Assembly (NCBI RefSeq): GCF_965200405.1
Contig: NZ_OZ241356.1
Span: 1,302,001 to 1,366,000, forward strand
Origin: Glacieibacterium sp965200405
GTDB taxonomy: Bacteria; Pseudomonadota; Alphaproteobacteria; Sphingomonadales; Sphingomonadaceae
Direction: 5' to 3'
Length of the DNA stretch: 64,000 nt
The notes under the pieces were generated by a model. It made no database searches and was not told the DNA's origin. It saw only the letters and a program-made list of their open reading frames with translations. Made by a program: the position numbers and the translations under genes. Below, in pieces: positions 52,862 to 62,315 of this stretch. The stretch's first letter is position 1; every line of letters starts with the position of its first letter.

Positions 52862-53016
52862 CCTTCCTGCTCCCTCCCCCCACGGTGAGCGCTTGCGAAC
52901 CGAGGGTGGGGAGGGTCGGGGTGGGGGCGCCCTTCGGCGTTCCTCTGTCTGAGCAAAGAACCCCCACCCCGGCCCGTCCCACTCTACGCTTCGCGTGGGG
53001 GGAGGGGGCAGGAAGG
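52862..53016. repeat. Foldback intergenic repeat (type B family) after dnaE2
   Basis: Terminal arms 52862-52883 and 52995-53016 are inverted copies with one mismatch in 22. Inside, GGGGTGGGGG and CCCCCACCCC arms match the 39124-39238 element. It fills the gap between the convergent dnaE2 and Nudix genes, and ends two bases before the Nudix stop codon, so it may also serve as a two-way transcription end. Confidence 0.75.
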
Positions 53017-53018
53017 AG

Positions 53019-53786
53019 TTACGCGTGGAGCAGCCGGTGCTTGCCCCGCTCGAAACGGTGGAAGGGGATCGGGCGGGTCGAGTCCGTCAGGCGCAGGCGG
53101 ACCTCCTCCAATATGGCGCGGGTGATCTGCGGCAAGTCGAGCGCCGCGGCGGCAGTCCAGTCGAACCAGGCGAGTTCACCGAGCTCGCCTGAGCCGGCTC
53201 CTGGTTCGAGGGACATCAGCGCCTCGGCATCGGCGACGAAGAACCGCGCGTCGAAGCGGCGGGTTCGCGCCGGCGGGGTAATGGCGCGGGCGACGTAATC
53301 GAGCGCGGCAAGGTCCGGTAGCGCTCCGGCCGCGAGAAAGTCGCGCCATTCACCGCGCGACGCCCGGGCCGGGGCAGCGCGGCCGAGGATCAGGCCGGTC
53401 TCCTCGAAGGTTTCGCGGATCGCCGACAAGGCGAGTGCCCGGGCCCGGCTGGGGCTACAGCCACGCGCCAGCGTATCTGCGACGTCGGGCCGCAACTCGC
53501 TGGCAGCGGGAACGCGGAAATCGCTGGGGTGGATGCGGCCGCCGGGAAACACCCATTTGTCGGGCATGAAGGCGTGGCCGCCGTGGCGCCGACCCATCAA
53601 CACCCGGGGTTTCGGACCGTCGTGGCGGACGATCAACAGCGTGGCGGCGTCCTTGGGACGCGGCGGGCAAAGACGCGGCGGGCAAAGACGCGGCGGGCCA
53701 AGACGCGGCGGGGCAGGGCGAACATCGGGTTCCGGGGCGGCGGGCATCGCCCAAGATGGTGGCCCGCCGTCCGGTTCGTCAATCAC
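53019..53786 (-). CDS. Nudix hydrolase with repetitive Pro-rich N-terminus
   Basis: The 255-residue protein belongs to the NUDT19/CoA-type large Nudix group: 'ATLLIVRHDGPKPRVLMGRRHGGHAFMPDKWVFPGGRIHP', box 'ALSAIRETFEETGLILG' (RE..EE..G intact) and 'RFDARFFVADAEAL'. The first 45 residues are Pro-rich with direct repeats of Pro-Pro-Arg-Leu-Cys/Gly encoded by a 15-base tandem repeat. The start is a GTG at 53786 overlapping the stop of the small acidic gene (GTGA), suggesting coupling; ATG 53747 is an alternative. Substrate unknown. Confidence 0.83.
   Translation of the reverse strand: MIDEPDGGPPSWAMPAAPEPDVRPAPPRLGPPRLCPPRLCPPRPKDAATLLIVRHDGPKPRVLMGRRHGGHAFMPDKWVFPGGRIHPSDFRVPAASELRPDVADTLARGCSPSRARALALSAIRETFEETGLILGRAAPARASRGEWRDFLAAGALPDLAALDYVARAITPPARTRRFDARFFVADAEALMSLEPGAGSGELGELAWFDWTAAAALDLPQITRAILEEVRLRLTDSTRPIPFHRFERGKHRLLHA
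53657..53712. repeat. In-frame 15-bp tandem repeat inside the Nudix gene
   Basis: The unit GACGCGGCGGGCAAA is present about 3.7 times, the third copy with one change. Because 15 is a multiple of three, copy-number change alters the number of five-residue PPRLC units without shifting frame. Confidence 0.9.
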
Positions 53787-53971
53787 TCCTCGGCGAGATC
53801 GGCATCCTCGAAGTCTTCGTCGAGATGCTCCTCGATCGATTCAGCGATCAGGTCGAGCTGCTCGTAGGAGGCGATGATCTCCAGCGAGCCGCCGTCGTCG
53901 TCCTCGATCCGCAGCAGGAATTTCTCGTCGTCCTGCGGGTCGATGGTGAAGCGCGACAGTGTCTTGGCCAT
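53783..53971 (-). CDS. Small acidic protein of unknown function
   Basis: The 62-residue product is strongly acidic: 'DPQDDEKFLLRIEDDDGG' in a predicted strand pair and a terminal helix 'LDLIAESIEEHLDEDFEDADLAEE'. There is no signal peptide or membrane segment. GGGAGAGAACGCC precedes the ATG at 53971. The next gene (Nudix) starts within its stop codon. No family could be named from sequence alone; the even strand-helix pattern and clean ribosome site argue that it is real. Confidence 0.75.
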   Translation of the reverse strand: MAKTLSRFTIDPQDDEKFLLRIEDDDGGSLEIIASYEQLDLIAESIEEHLDEDFEDADLAEE

Positions 53972-54049
53972 GGCGTTCTCTCCCGGGTTGAAGGTTGCTG
54001 CCCAACGTGCGCGGTGCCGCGAGGGTTGCCTGCCGCAAGGTCGCGCGGT

Positions 54050-55150
<1,101 letters not shown>

Positions 55151-55315
55151 GAGGTCGTCCTGGAATGTTGCTGGGGCGATGTAGGGCGTGCGGAGGCGGC
55201 GGGGCAAGGCGGGGGTGGGGTAGGATTTCTTTGGGGTCGGGAGCCTTTCCGTGTTCCGAGATGACTCCGCCGGCCGCCCCGGCTAAACGCTCCCGCTGCC
55301 CGCCACTGGACCCTC

Positions 55316-56659
55316 ATGACCGCGACGCTCGACACGAAACACACGCCGATCACCCTGCCGACGCTGTTGCGGCTGGCGGGGCCGGTGGTGATGTCGCGGC
55401 TCGGCATCATGACGATGGGGCTGGTCGATACGATCTGCGTCGGGCGTTATTCGGGGACTCAGCTGGGCTATCACGCGCTCGGCTGGGCGCCGACGATGGT
55501 GCTGCTGACCACTTCGATCGGGCTGTTGTCGGGGGTGCAGGTGCTGACCTCGCAGGCGATCGGCGAGGGGCGGCTGGCAGAGACCGGCGCGGTCCTGCGG
55601 CGCGGCATCGCCTATGCGATCTTCATCGGCATCGCGGCGGGGCTGCTGCTGATCGCGCTGGGGCCGTACCTGCTCCACCATGTCGGGCTGGCGAGCGACC
55701 TGGCCGATGGCGCGAGCCCGGTGCTGGTGGTGTTCGCGCTGTCGCTGCTGCCGATCATCGTCGGCGACGCGGGCATCTTCTGGCTGGAGGCGCACGGCCG
55801 GCCGGTGCCGGGTGCGCTGTGCATGTGGGGCGCGAATATCGTCAATTTGGTGCTCAACCTGTGGCTGGTGCCGGGCCATTCGCCGTTCCCGGTGGCGGGC
55901 GCGGTGGCCAGCGCCTGGGCGACCTTTGCCAGCCGGATGGCGTTCATGATGCTGGTCGCCATTGTCGTCATGCAGTGGCGCCAGTCGCGGGCGCTGGGCG
56001 TCTTCGACCCGACGCCACGCGATCCGGGCGCGTCGCGCCGCCTGCGCCGCATCGGCTATGCCGCGTCGGTGTCGTATTTCGTCGAGACCGCGGCGTTCGG
56101 CAGCATGACCGTCATTGCCGGCTGGATCGGCGTCGCCTCGGTCGCCGCCTGGGCGATCGTGCTGAACGCGGCCGCCTTCATCTTCATGCTGCCGCTCGGG
56201 CTGGCGGTGGCGACGGGCGTGCTGGTCGGGCGGGCCTATGGCGCGGGCGACAAGGCGGGGGTGCGCCGCGCCGGGCTGCTCGGGTTCGGGGCGACGACGG
56301 CGGCGATGCTGCTGATCTGCGGCGCGGTGGTGGTGCTCGCGCCCGATATCGCCGCCGCCTACACGCGCGATCCGGCGGTGCGGTCGGTGGCGGCGGCGGC
56401 GCTGCTGCTGTCGTGTCTGTTCTACCTGCCCGATGGCCTGCAGGTCGTCGGGGCACAGGCGCTGCGGGCACAAAGCGACATCTGGGTGCCGACAGCGACG
56501 CACATCTTCAGCTACCTGATCGTCATGATCCCGCTGTGCTATGTGTTCGCGATCCCGATGGGGCTCGGGGTCAAAGGCATCGTCTGGGGCGTCGCGGCGG
56601 CGAGCGCGGTGTCGGCAGGGCTGCTGATCGGCCGCTTCGCATGGAAGGTGCGGCGCTAG
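55316..56659 (+). CDS. MATE-family multidrug/Na+ exporter
   Basis: The 447-residue protein has about 12 membrane helices in two similar halves: 'LAGPVVMSRLGIMTMGLVDTICVGRYSGTQLGYHALG' and, in the second half, 'GYAASVSYFVETAAFGSMTVIAGWIG', followed by 'ATGVLVGRAYGAGDKAG'. MATE proteins export cationic drugs or toxins in exchange for H+ or Na+. The 165-base gap before it (from 55151) holds no other recognisable feature. Its stop overlaps that of the convergent transaminase gene. Confidence 0.93.
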   Translation: MTATLDTKHTPITLPTLLRLAGPVVMSRLGIMTMGLVDTICVGRYSGTQLGYHALGWAPTMVLLTTSIGLLSGVQVLTSQAIGEGRLAETGAVLRRGIAYAIFIGIAAGLLLIALGPYLLHHVGLASDLADGASPVLVVFALSLLPIIVGDAGIFWLEAHGRPVPGALCMWGANIVNLVLNLWLVPGHSPFPVAGAVASAWATFASRMAFMMLVAIVVMQWRQSRALGVFDPTPRDPGASRRLRRIGYAASVSYFVETAAFGSMTVIAGWIGVASVAAWAIVLNAAAFIFMLPLGLAVATGVLVGRAYGAGDKAGVRRAGLLGFGATTAAMLLICGAVVVLAPDIAAAYTRDPAVRSVAAAALLLSCLFYLPDGLQVVGAQALRAQSDIWVPTATHIFSYLIVMIPLCYVFAIPMGLGVKGIVWGVAAASAVSAGLLIGRFAWKVRR

Positions 56660-57555
56660 ATCGTCGCGGTAAAGCCGGTCTGGCGCGCGATCTCGTCCCA
56701 CATCAGCGCGCCCAGCCGCAGGGTCAGCGGGCCGACGCCGATGCGATGCCCGTCGAGGGTCGCGACACCGACCACTGGGGCGGTCGTCGATGTCACGAAC
56801 GCCTCGTCCGCCGCCAGCGCCTCGGCGAGGGTGAACGGGCGCTCGACGATGCCGATCTGTGCCTCCGCCGCCAGCCGCATCACCGTCGCCCTCATGATGC
56901 CGGGCAGGATGCGGGCCGACAGCGGGTGGGTGATCGCGACGCCGTCCTTGACGATCCAGGCGTTGGTCGAGGACCCCTCAGCCACCACGCCGTCCGCATC
57001 GACCAGCCACGCCTCGAACGCCCCGGCGGCGCGGGCGGTCTGCTTGGCGAGCGCGTTGGGCAGCAGGCTGATCGTCTTGATATCGCAACGCGCCCAGCGC
57101 TGGTCGTTGACGCTGACGATCGCGACGCCCTTGCGCTGCAACCCGGTGCGGCCGGCGAAGTCGAAGGGCCGGACGGTCATCACCAGGGTCGGGCGGACGT
57201 CGGCGGGAAAGGCGTGGTCGCGCTTCGCCGCGCCGCGGGTGACCTGGATGTACAGCAGCGCCTCGCTGACGCGGTTGGCGCGGAGCAGCCGCTCGATCTG
57301 CGCATCCAGCGCCGCCATCGACATCGGCGCGGCGATGTTGAGCGCCGACAGGTTCCGCACCAGCCGCGCCGCATGCAGCGGCCAGTCGAGCCGCCGGCCG
57401 TTCAGCACCGCGGCAACCTCGTAGATGCCGTCGGCGAACTGGAATCCACGATCCTCGACATGCACCGCCGCCTGCTCCAGCGGCACGATGCGTCCGTCGA
57501 CATAGGCAAGACGCGGCACTTTACCTCCCTGACCCGTTGAGCCCTGCGCGTTCAT
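56656..57555 (-). CDS. Class IV aminotransferase, D-amino-acid transaminase-like
   Basis: The 299-residue PLP enzyme from ATG 57555 resembles Dat (D-alanine transaminase): 'YVDGRIVPLEQAAVHVEDRGFQFADGIYEVAAV', the PLP-Lys motif 'DIKTISLLPNALAKQTA', 'EGSSTNAWIVKDG' and 'LPGIMRATVMRLAAE'. The reaction would be transfer of the amino group between D-amino acids and 2-oxo acids, though branched-chain or ADC-lyase activity cannot be excluded. It is divergent from the photolyase gene with a 24-base gap. Confidence 0.88.
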   Translation of the reverse strand: MNAQGSTGQGGKVPRLAYVDGRIVPLEQAAVHVEDRGFQFADGIYEVAAVLNGRRLDWPLHAARLVRNLSALNIAAPMSMAALDAQIERLLRANRVSEALLYIQVTRGAAKRDHAFPADVRPTLVMTVRPFDFAGRTGLQRKGVAIVSVNDQRWARCDIKTISLLPNALAKQTARAAGAFEAWLVDADGVVAEGSSTNAWIVKDGVAITHPLSARILPGIMRATVMRLAAEAQIGIVERPFTLAEALAADEAFVTSTTAPVVGVATLDGHRIGVGPLTLRLGALMWDEIARQTGFTATI

Positions 57556-57579
57556 AGGGGAGCGGCGGGAGATAGGCGA

Positions 57580-58938
57580 ATGCCCAAGGCGAAGACCACG
57601 GCCCGAATTATCTGGTTCAGGCAGGATTTGCGGCTGGTGGACCAACAGGCGGTGCGCGCTGCCGCGGCGGCCGGACCGGTCATCCCGGTCTATGTCCTCG
57701 ACGACGAGACACCGGGCGAATGGCGGATCGGCGGGGCGCAGCGCTGGTGGCTGCACCACAGCCTGGCGGCGCTGGCGAGCGATCTGGAGGATTTCGGCGC
57801 CCGGCTGCTGCTGCTGCGTGGTCGCGCCGGGACGGTGCTGCCGGAGCTGGCGCGGACGACAGGGGCGGGAGCGATCCACGCGCTATGGCATTACGAACCC
57901 TGGGCGCGGGTGGCGCAGGACGAGGTCGCGGCACAGGTCGAGCTGCACCTGCACGACGGCAATTTCCTCGCGCCGCCGGGCACGGTGCGCAGCGGCAGCG
58001 GGGCGCCGTACCGGATCTTCACGCCGTTCTGGAACGCCCTGAAGCACCGCATGCCGCCGGGCGACGTGCAGCCGGCACCCGACTCGCTGACGATGGCGGA
58101 AGCTCCCGCCGGCGATGTGTTGGCGGACTGGAAACTACTGCCGACCAGCCCCGACTGGAGCGGCGGCTTCGACGTCTGGACGCCCGGCGAGGCCGGCGCC
58201 CGCGCGACCCTCGACAAGTTCGCCGAGACTGCCTGGGATTACGAGCGCGCCCGCAATTATCCGGCCGAGACCGGCAGCTCGCGCCTGTCGCCCCACCTGC
58301 ATTTCGGCGAGGTCTCGCCGGCGGCGGTGTGGCACGCGGTTCCCGACTCCGACTCGTTCCGCCGCGAGATCGGCTGGCGCGATTTCTCCACCGGGCTGAT
58401 CGATCAGTTTCCCGATTATCACGAGAAATCCAGTCGTACCCAGTTCGAGAAATTTGGTTTCCGCAACGCTCCCGACGACCTGGCGGCGTGGCAGCACGGG
58501 CGTACCGGCTATCCGATCGTCGACGCCGGAATGCGGCAGTTGTGGGCGACCGGCTGGATGCACAACCGCGTCCGGATGATCGCGGCCTCGTTCCTGGTCA
58601 AGCACCTGCTGATCGACTGGCGGGCCGGGTCACGCTGGTTCTGGGATACGCTGGTCGATGCCGACCTCGGCAACAACTCGTTGGGATGGCAGTGGATCAT
58701 GGGTTCCGGCGTCGACAGCTCGCCGTTCAACCGCATCTTCGCGCCCGTCGGCCAGAGCGCCCGCTTCGAGGCCGCCGACTATATCCGCGATTGGGTGCCG
58801 GAGCTGAAGCACCTGTCCGACACCGCCATCCACGCGCCCTGGGAGCATGGCGGCGTGCCCGGCTATCCGCCGCCGCTGGTCGATCACGCGGTAGCGCGGG
58901 CGCGGGCACTCGCGGCCTATGCGGCGTCGAAAGCCTGA
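57580..58938 (+). CDS. phrB: Deoxyribodipyrimidine photolyase (class I CPD photolyase)
   Basis: The enzyme repairs UV cyclobutane dimers using blue light. The 452-residue product has the N-terminal antenna domain ('RIIWFRQDLRLVDQQAV') and the FAD domain with 'ETGSSRLSPHLHFGEVSP', 'GYPIVDAGMRQLWATGWMHNRVRMIAASFLVKHLLIDW', and 'DTLVDADLGNNSLGWQWIMGSG', matching class I photolyases. ATG 57580 follows GGGAGATAGGCGA. It precedes a cyclopropane-fatty-acid synthase gene by 14 bases, so the two are likely co-transcribed. Confidence 0.94.
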   Translation: MPKAKTTARIIWFRQDLRLVDQQAVRAAAAAGPVIPVYVLDDETPGEWRIGGAQRWWLHHSLAALASDLEDFGARLLLLRGRAGTVLPELARTTGAGAIHALWHYEPWARVAQDEVAAQVELHLHDGNFLAPPGTVRSGSGAPYRIFTPFWNALKHRMPPGDVQPAPDSLTMAEAPAGDVLADWKLLPTSPDWSGGFDVWTPGEAGARATLDKFAETAWDYERARNYPAETGSSRLSPHLHFGEVSPAAVWHAVPDSDSFRREIGWRDFSTGLIDQFPDYHEKSSRTQFEKFGFRNAPDDLAAWQHGRTGYPIVDAGMRQLWATGWMHNRVRMIAASFLVKHLLIDWRAGSRWFWDTLVDADLGNNSLGWQWIMGSGVDSSPFNRIFAPVGQSARFEAADYIRDWVPELKHLSDTAIHAPWEHGGVPGYPPPLVDHAVARARALAAYAASKA

Positions 58939-58952
58939 TCTAGGGACGGCAA

Positions 58953-60215
58953 ATGACCGCCGACGCGCCCACCCGGGGCCAGCATCTCGTCGCCGCCGAT
59001 CAACGCTTCCTGCTCGGCGGCGGCTGGTTCGGCGCGCTGGCGCGGGGGCAGGTCGAGCGCGTGCTGGCGCGCATCGACAAGGGGCTGGCGACCGGCTCGC
59101 TCGACGCCACCCTGCCTGACGGTCGCCAGGTCCGGCTCGGCGGGCGCGCGGTCGGAGCCGCGGCGACGATCGTGCTGCCCAACTGGCGACCGGTCGTGCG
59201 GCTGGCGCTGTCGGGGTCCGCCGGCTTTGCGCGCGCCTATTTCGACGGCGACTGGAGCAGCTCGGACCCGGTGGCGATCTTCGAGCTGTTCGTCGCCAAT
59301 CGCGCGACGCTGGGCGACACCGCGCGCGCCGGCGGCGTCGCTCGCCTCGTCAACCGCGCCGTCCACGCGCTGCAGGCCAACAGCCGCACCGGCTCGCGGC
59401 GCAACATCAGCTTTCACTATGATCTCGGCAACGACTTCTACGCCGCCTGGCTCGACCCCGGCCTGACCTATTCCAGCGCGATCTGGGCCGAGGGCGACGA
59501 CCTGGAGGCCGCCCAGACGCGCAAGGTCCGCAGGCTGCTCGACAGCCTTGACCTGAAACCCGGCGAACGGTTGCTGGAGATCGGCTGCGGCTGGGGTGGC
59601 TTGGCGGAGATCGCCGCCCGCGACTATGGCGCCGTCGTCCACGGCATCACCCTCAGCGCCGAACAGTTGAGCTATGCCCAAGCGCGCATTGCCGCAGCGG
59701 GCCTGGCCGACCGCGCCAGCTTCGCGCTCTGCGACTACCGCGACGTCAGCGGCAGCTACGACCATATCGTCTCGGTCGAGATGTTCGAGGCGGTCGGCGA
59801 GCGCCACTGGCCCGACTTCATGGGCGTTCTCGCCCGCATCCTGCGCCCCGGCGGCCGCGCCGCGCTGCAGGTCATTACCATCGACGAAGCGATTTTCGCC
59901 GCCTACCGCGCCTCGGCCGATTTCATCCAGACCTACATCTTCCCCGGCGGCATGCTGCCCAGCCTCGAGCGCTTGCGAGGCGCCGCCGAAGCCGCCGGGC
60001 TTGGCTGGCAGGGCGTCACCCACCACGGCCTCGACTATGCCCGCACCCTGGCCGAGTGGCGCGAGCGCTTCGACGCCGCGGTCGCCGGACACCGCCTGCC
60101 GCCCGGCTTCGACGAGCGCTTCGTCGCGATCTGGCGCTATTACCTGATGTACTGCGAGGGCGGCTTCCGCGGCGGCGGACTGGATGTCGTCCAGGCGCTG
60201 CTGGTCAAGACCTGA
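58953..60215 (+). CDS. cfa: Cyclopropane-fatty-acyl-phospholipid synthase
   Basis: The enzyme methylenates unsaturated membrane lipids with SAM, a stress and stationary-phase adaptation. The 420-residue product has the N-terminal lipid-binding part, 'NISFHYDLGNDFYAAWLDPGLTYSSAIW', the SAM motif 'ERLLEIGCGWGGLAEIAARDYGA', 'SVEMFEAVGERHWPDFM' and 'FIFPGG'-like 'TYIFPGGMLPSLERL'. The C-terminal 'RYYLMYCEGGFRGG' is typical. It overlaps the convergent ABC permease gene by 11 bases. Confidence 0.94.
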   Translation: MTADAPTRGQHLVAADQRFLLGGGWFGALARGQVERVLARIDKGLATGSLDATLPDGRQVRLGGRAVGAAATIVLPNWRPVVRLALSGSAGFARAYFDGDWSSSDPVAIFELFVANRATLGDTARAGGVARLVNRAVHALQANSRTGSRRNISFHYDLGNDFYAAWLDPGLTYSSAIWAEGDDLEAAQTRKVRRLLDSLDLKPGERLLEIGCGWGGLAEIAARDYGAVVHGITLSAEQLSYAQARIAAAGLADRASFALCDYRDVSGSYDHIVSVEMFEAVGERHWPDFMGVLARILRPGGRAALQVITIDEAIFAAYRASADFIQTYIFPGGMLPSLERLRGAAEAAGLGWQGVTHHGLDYARTLAEWRERFDAAVAGHRLPPGFDERFVAIWRYYLMYCEGGFRGGGLDVVQALLVKT

Positions 60216-61422
60216 GCGCCTCGATCGGGCTGAGCTTTGCCGCGCGCGTCGCGGGGTACCAGCCGAAGAACACGCCGATCGTCGCCGACACCCCAAACGC
60301 GACCAGCACCGCGAACAGCGTCACCGACGTGTCGAAGCCGATCACCCCGCTGACCGCGGTCGCGCCGCCGGTGCCGATCAGCACGCCGATCGAACAGCCG
60401 AGCAGCGACAGCATCAGCGCCTCCAGCAGGAACTGCAGGCGGATCGCCGCGCGGCTGGCGCCGATCGCCATGCGGATGCCGATCTCGCGGGTCCGCTCGG
60501 TCACCGAGACCAGCATGATGTTCATGATGCCGATGCCGCCGACCACCAGGCTGATCGAGCCGATCGCTGCGAGCAGCGCCGAGATCGCCGCGGTCGTCGT
60601 CGACAGCGTATCGGTGACTGCGGTCAGGTTGGTCACGGTGAAGTCGTCGGGCGTCGCCCGGTCGAGCTTGTGGGCGCGGCGCAGCGCTTCGGTGGCGTGT
60701 TGCTGGACATCGTCGAGGTTCTCGGAGGCATCGACCGATACCGACATGGTGCGGATCGAGCGGCGGAAGAAATTGCCCTGCAACTGGCGCAGCGCGGTGG
60801 TCAGCGGGACGACGATGATGTCGTCGCGGTCCATGCCGCCGAAACCCTGGCCGCGCTTCGCCATGATGCCGATGATGCTGAAGCTGGTGCCCTTGATCCG
60901 CACGCTCTGGCCCATCGGGTCGTTGGCGCCGAACAGATTGTCGGCGACGCTCTGACCGATCAGCGCGACGCGGGCGGCGGCGCGTTCCTCCATGTCGGAA
61001 TAGGTGCGGCCCTCCGCGGGGCGCCAGTCCTGCACGGTGAACCACGACGGCGGCGCGCCGGTGATCTGCGTCGCCCAATTGTTCGGACCGGCGACGACCT
61101 GCGCCGACAGGCTGGTCGACGGGGCGACGGCGACGACATGGTCGAGGCGCTGGATCAGGTCGGCATCCTCCAGCCGCAACGTCGCGCCGGTGCCGGCACC
61201 GCCCATGAAACCGCCCTGGCGGCCGCTGCCGGCGGTGACGATCAGCATGTTGGAGCCAAGCCCGGCGATCGAGCTGGCGACTTCCTTCTGCACGCCGCCG
61301 CCGATCGCCAGCATCAGGATGACCGCGGCGACACCGATGATCATGCCGAGCATGGTGAGCGCCGAGCGCAACCGGTTGGCGACCAGTGCACTCCATGCCT
61401 CGGCGAGCATTGCCTCGATCAT
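60205..61422 (-). CDS. ABC transporter permease, MacB/FtsX type
   Basis: The 405-residue protein has one N-terminal helix ('LRSALTMLGMIIGVAAVILMLAIGGGVQ'), a large periplasmic MacB_PCD domain (about 45-280; 'GSNMLIVTAGSGRQGG', 'GPNNWATQITG'), and three C-terminal FtsX helices with 'SLVVGGIGIMNIMLVSVTERTREIGIRMAIGA'. This is the mechanotransmission class that pushes substrates from the periplasm through TolC. Unlike E. coli MacB, the ATPase is a separate gene just upstream. ATG 61422 follows the ATPase stop by five bases. Confidence 0.93.
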   Translation of the reverse strand: MIEAMLAEAWSALVANRLRSALTMLGMIIGVAAVILMLAIGGGVQKEVASSIAGLGSNMLIVTAGSGRQGGFMGGAGTGATLRLEDADLIQRLDHVVAVAPSTSLSAQVVAGPNNWATQITGAPPSWFTVQDWRPAEGRTYSDMEERAAARVALIGQSVADNLFGANDPMGQSVRIKGTSFSIIGIMAKRGQGFGGMDRDDIIVVPLTTALRQLQGNFFRRSIRTMSVSVDASENLDDVQQHATEALRRAHKLDRATPDDFTVTNLTAVTDTLSTTTAAISALLAAIGSISLVVGGIGIMNIMLVSVTERTREIGIRMAIGASRAAIRLQFLLEALMLSLLGCSIGVLIGTGGATAVSGVIGFDTSVTLFAVLVAFGVSATIGVFFGWYPATRAAKLSPIEALRS

Positions 61423-61427
61423 CGCGT

Positions 61428-62315
61428 TTATGCCCTCCCCGCCGGGGAGGGCCGGAGAGACGGCGCAGCCGGCCCCGGGGTGGGGTCTTCCTTGCTTTCG
61501 AGCTCAGACACAGGAGAAACGCTCCCACCCCCGGGCCGCACCAAGGAGTGCGTCTCTCGCCCCTCCCCTGACGGGGAGGAGGCAAGGGCAGCTTCGGGGG
61601 CGTGGCCGTAGAGGGCGGCTTCGGTCGGGGGGCCGTCGTAGAACACCAGGCCGTCCTGAATGCGGACGACGCGGTCGGTGGCGCGCGCGACTTCGGGGTC
61701 GTGGGTGACGATGACGACGGTGACGCCGCGTTCGCGGTTGAGCGCCTGGAACAGCGCCAGCACCTCGATGCCGGTCTTGGTGTCGAGCGCGCCGGTCGGC
61801 TCGTCGGCGAGCAGCAATTCGGGGTCGTTGGCGAGCGCGCGCGCGACGGCGACGCGCTGCTGCTGGCCGCCGGACAGTTGCGACGGGCGGGAGCGTGGCT
61901 TGTCGCCGAGGCCGACCGAAGCGAGCAGCGCCTGCGCCTTGTCCTCGCGCTCGCGCCGCGTCGCGCCCGAATAGACCAGCGGCAGCGCGACGTTGCCGAG
62001 CGCGGTCAGCCGCGGCAGCAGGTTGAACTGCTGGAAGATGAAGCCGATGCCGCGGTTGCGTAGCCGGGCGAGCGCCGCCTCCGACAGCGTCTTGGTATCC
62101 TCGCCGTCGAAGCGGTAGACGCCCTCGCTGGCTGAATCGAGGCAGCCGATGATGTTCATCAGCGTCGACTTGCCCGAGCCGGAAGGCCCCATGATCGACA
62201 TCAGCTCGCCCCGGCGGACATCCATGCTGACGCCGTGCAGCGCGCGGAAGGTGCCGGCTTCGCTGGCATAATCCTTGACCACATGGTCGAGCGACAGGAC
62301 CGGGACGCCGGTCAC
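61428..62315 (-). CDS. ABC transporter ATP-binding protein (MacB/LolD type) with repeat-derived tail
   Basis: The 295-residue ATPase drives the MacB-type permease. Walker A is 'MGPSGSGKST', signature 'LSGGQQQRVAVARAL', Walker B 'LLLADEPTGALD', and H-loop 'VTHDPEVA'. Homologues of this class usually end near 'DGLVFYD', about 225-245 residues. Here the last 50 residues (246-295, 'SSPSGEGRETHS' onward) are encoded by a foldback repeat at 61431-61580 and are low-complexity Ser/Pro/Gly. The ATG overlaps the adaptor stop by four bases. Confidence 0.92.
   Translation of the reverse strand: MTGVPVLSLDHVVKDYASEAGTFRALHGVSMDVRRGELMSIMGPSGSGKSTLMNIIGCLDSASEGVYRFDGEDTKTLSEAALARLRNRGIGFIFQQFNLLPRLTALGNVALPLVYSGATRREREDKAQALLASVGLGDKPRSRPSQLSGGQQQRVAVARALANDPELLLADEPTGALDTKTGIEVLALFQALNRERGVTVVIVTHDPEVARATDRVVRIQDGLVFYDGPPTEAALYGHAPEAALASSPSGEGRETHSLVRPGGGSVSPVSELESKEDPTPGPAAPSLRPSPAGRA
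61431..61583. repeat. Foldback repeat lying inside the ABC ATPase coding region
   Basis: The ends are inverted (CCCTCCCCGCCGGGGAGGG near 61433; CCCCTCCCCTGACGGGGAGG up to 61580), and inner segments GAGAGACG/CGTCTCTC and GGCCCCGGGGTGGG/CCCACCCCCGGGCC also pair. Its style matches the intergenic foldback repeats elsewhere in the window, but here it is translated in frame to a TAA at 61430-61428. Confidence 0.75.

Noticed and set aside
53657..53712. Tandem repeat as a CRISPR array
   Set aside because: Units are contiguous 15-mers without spacers, are in frame within a gene, and no cas gene is nearby.
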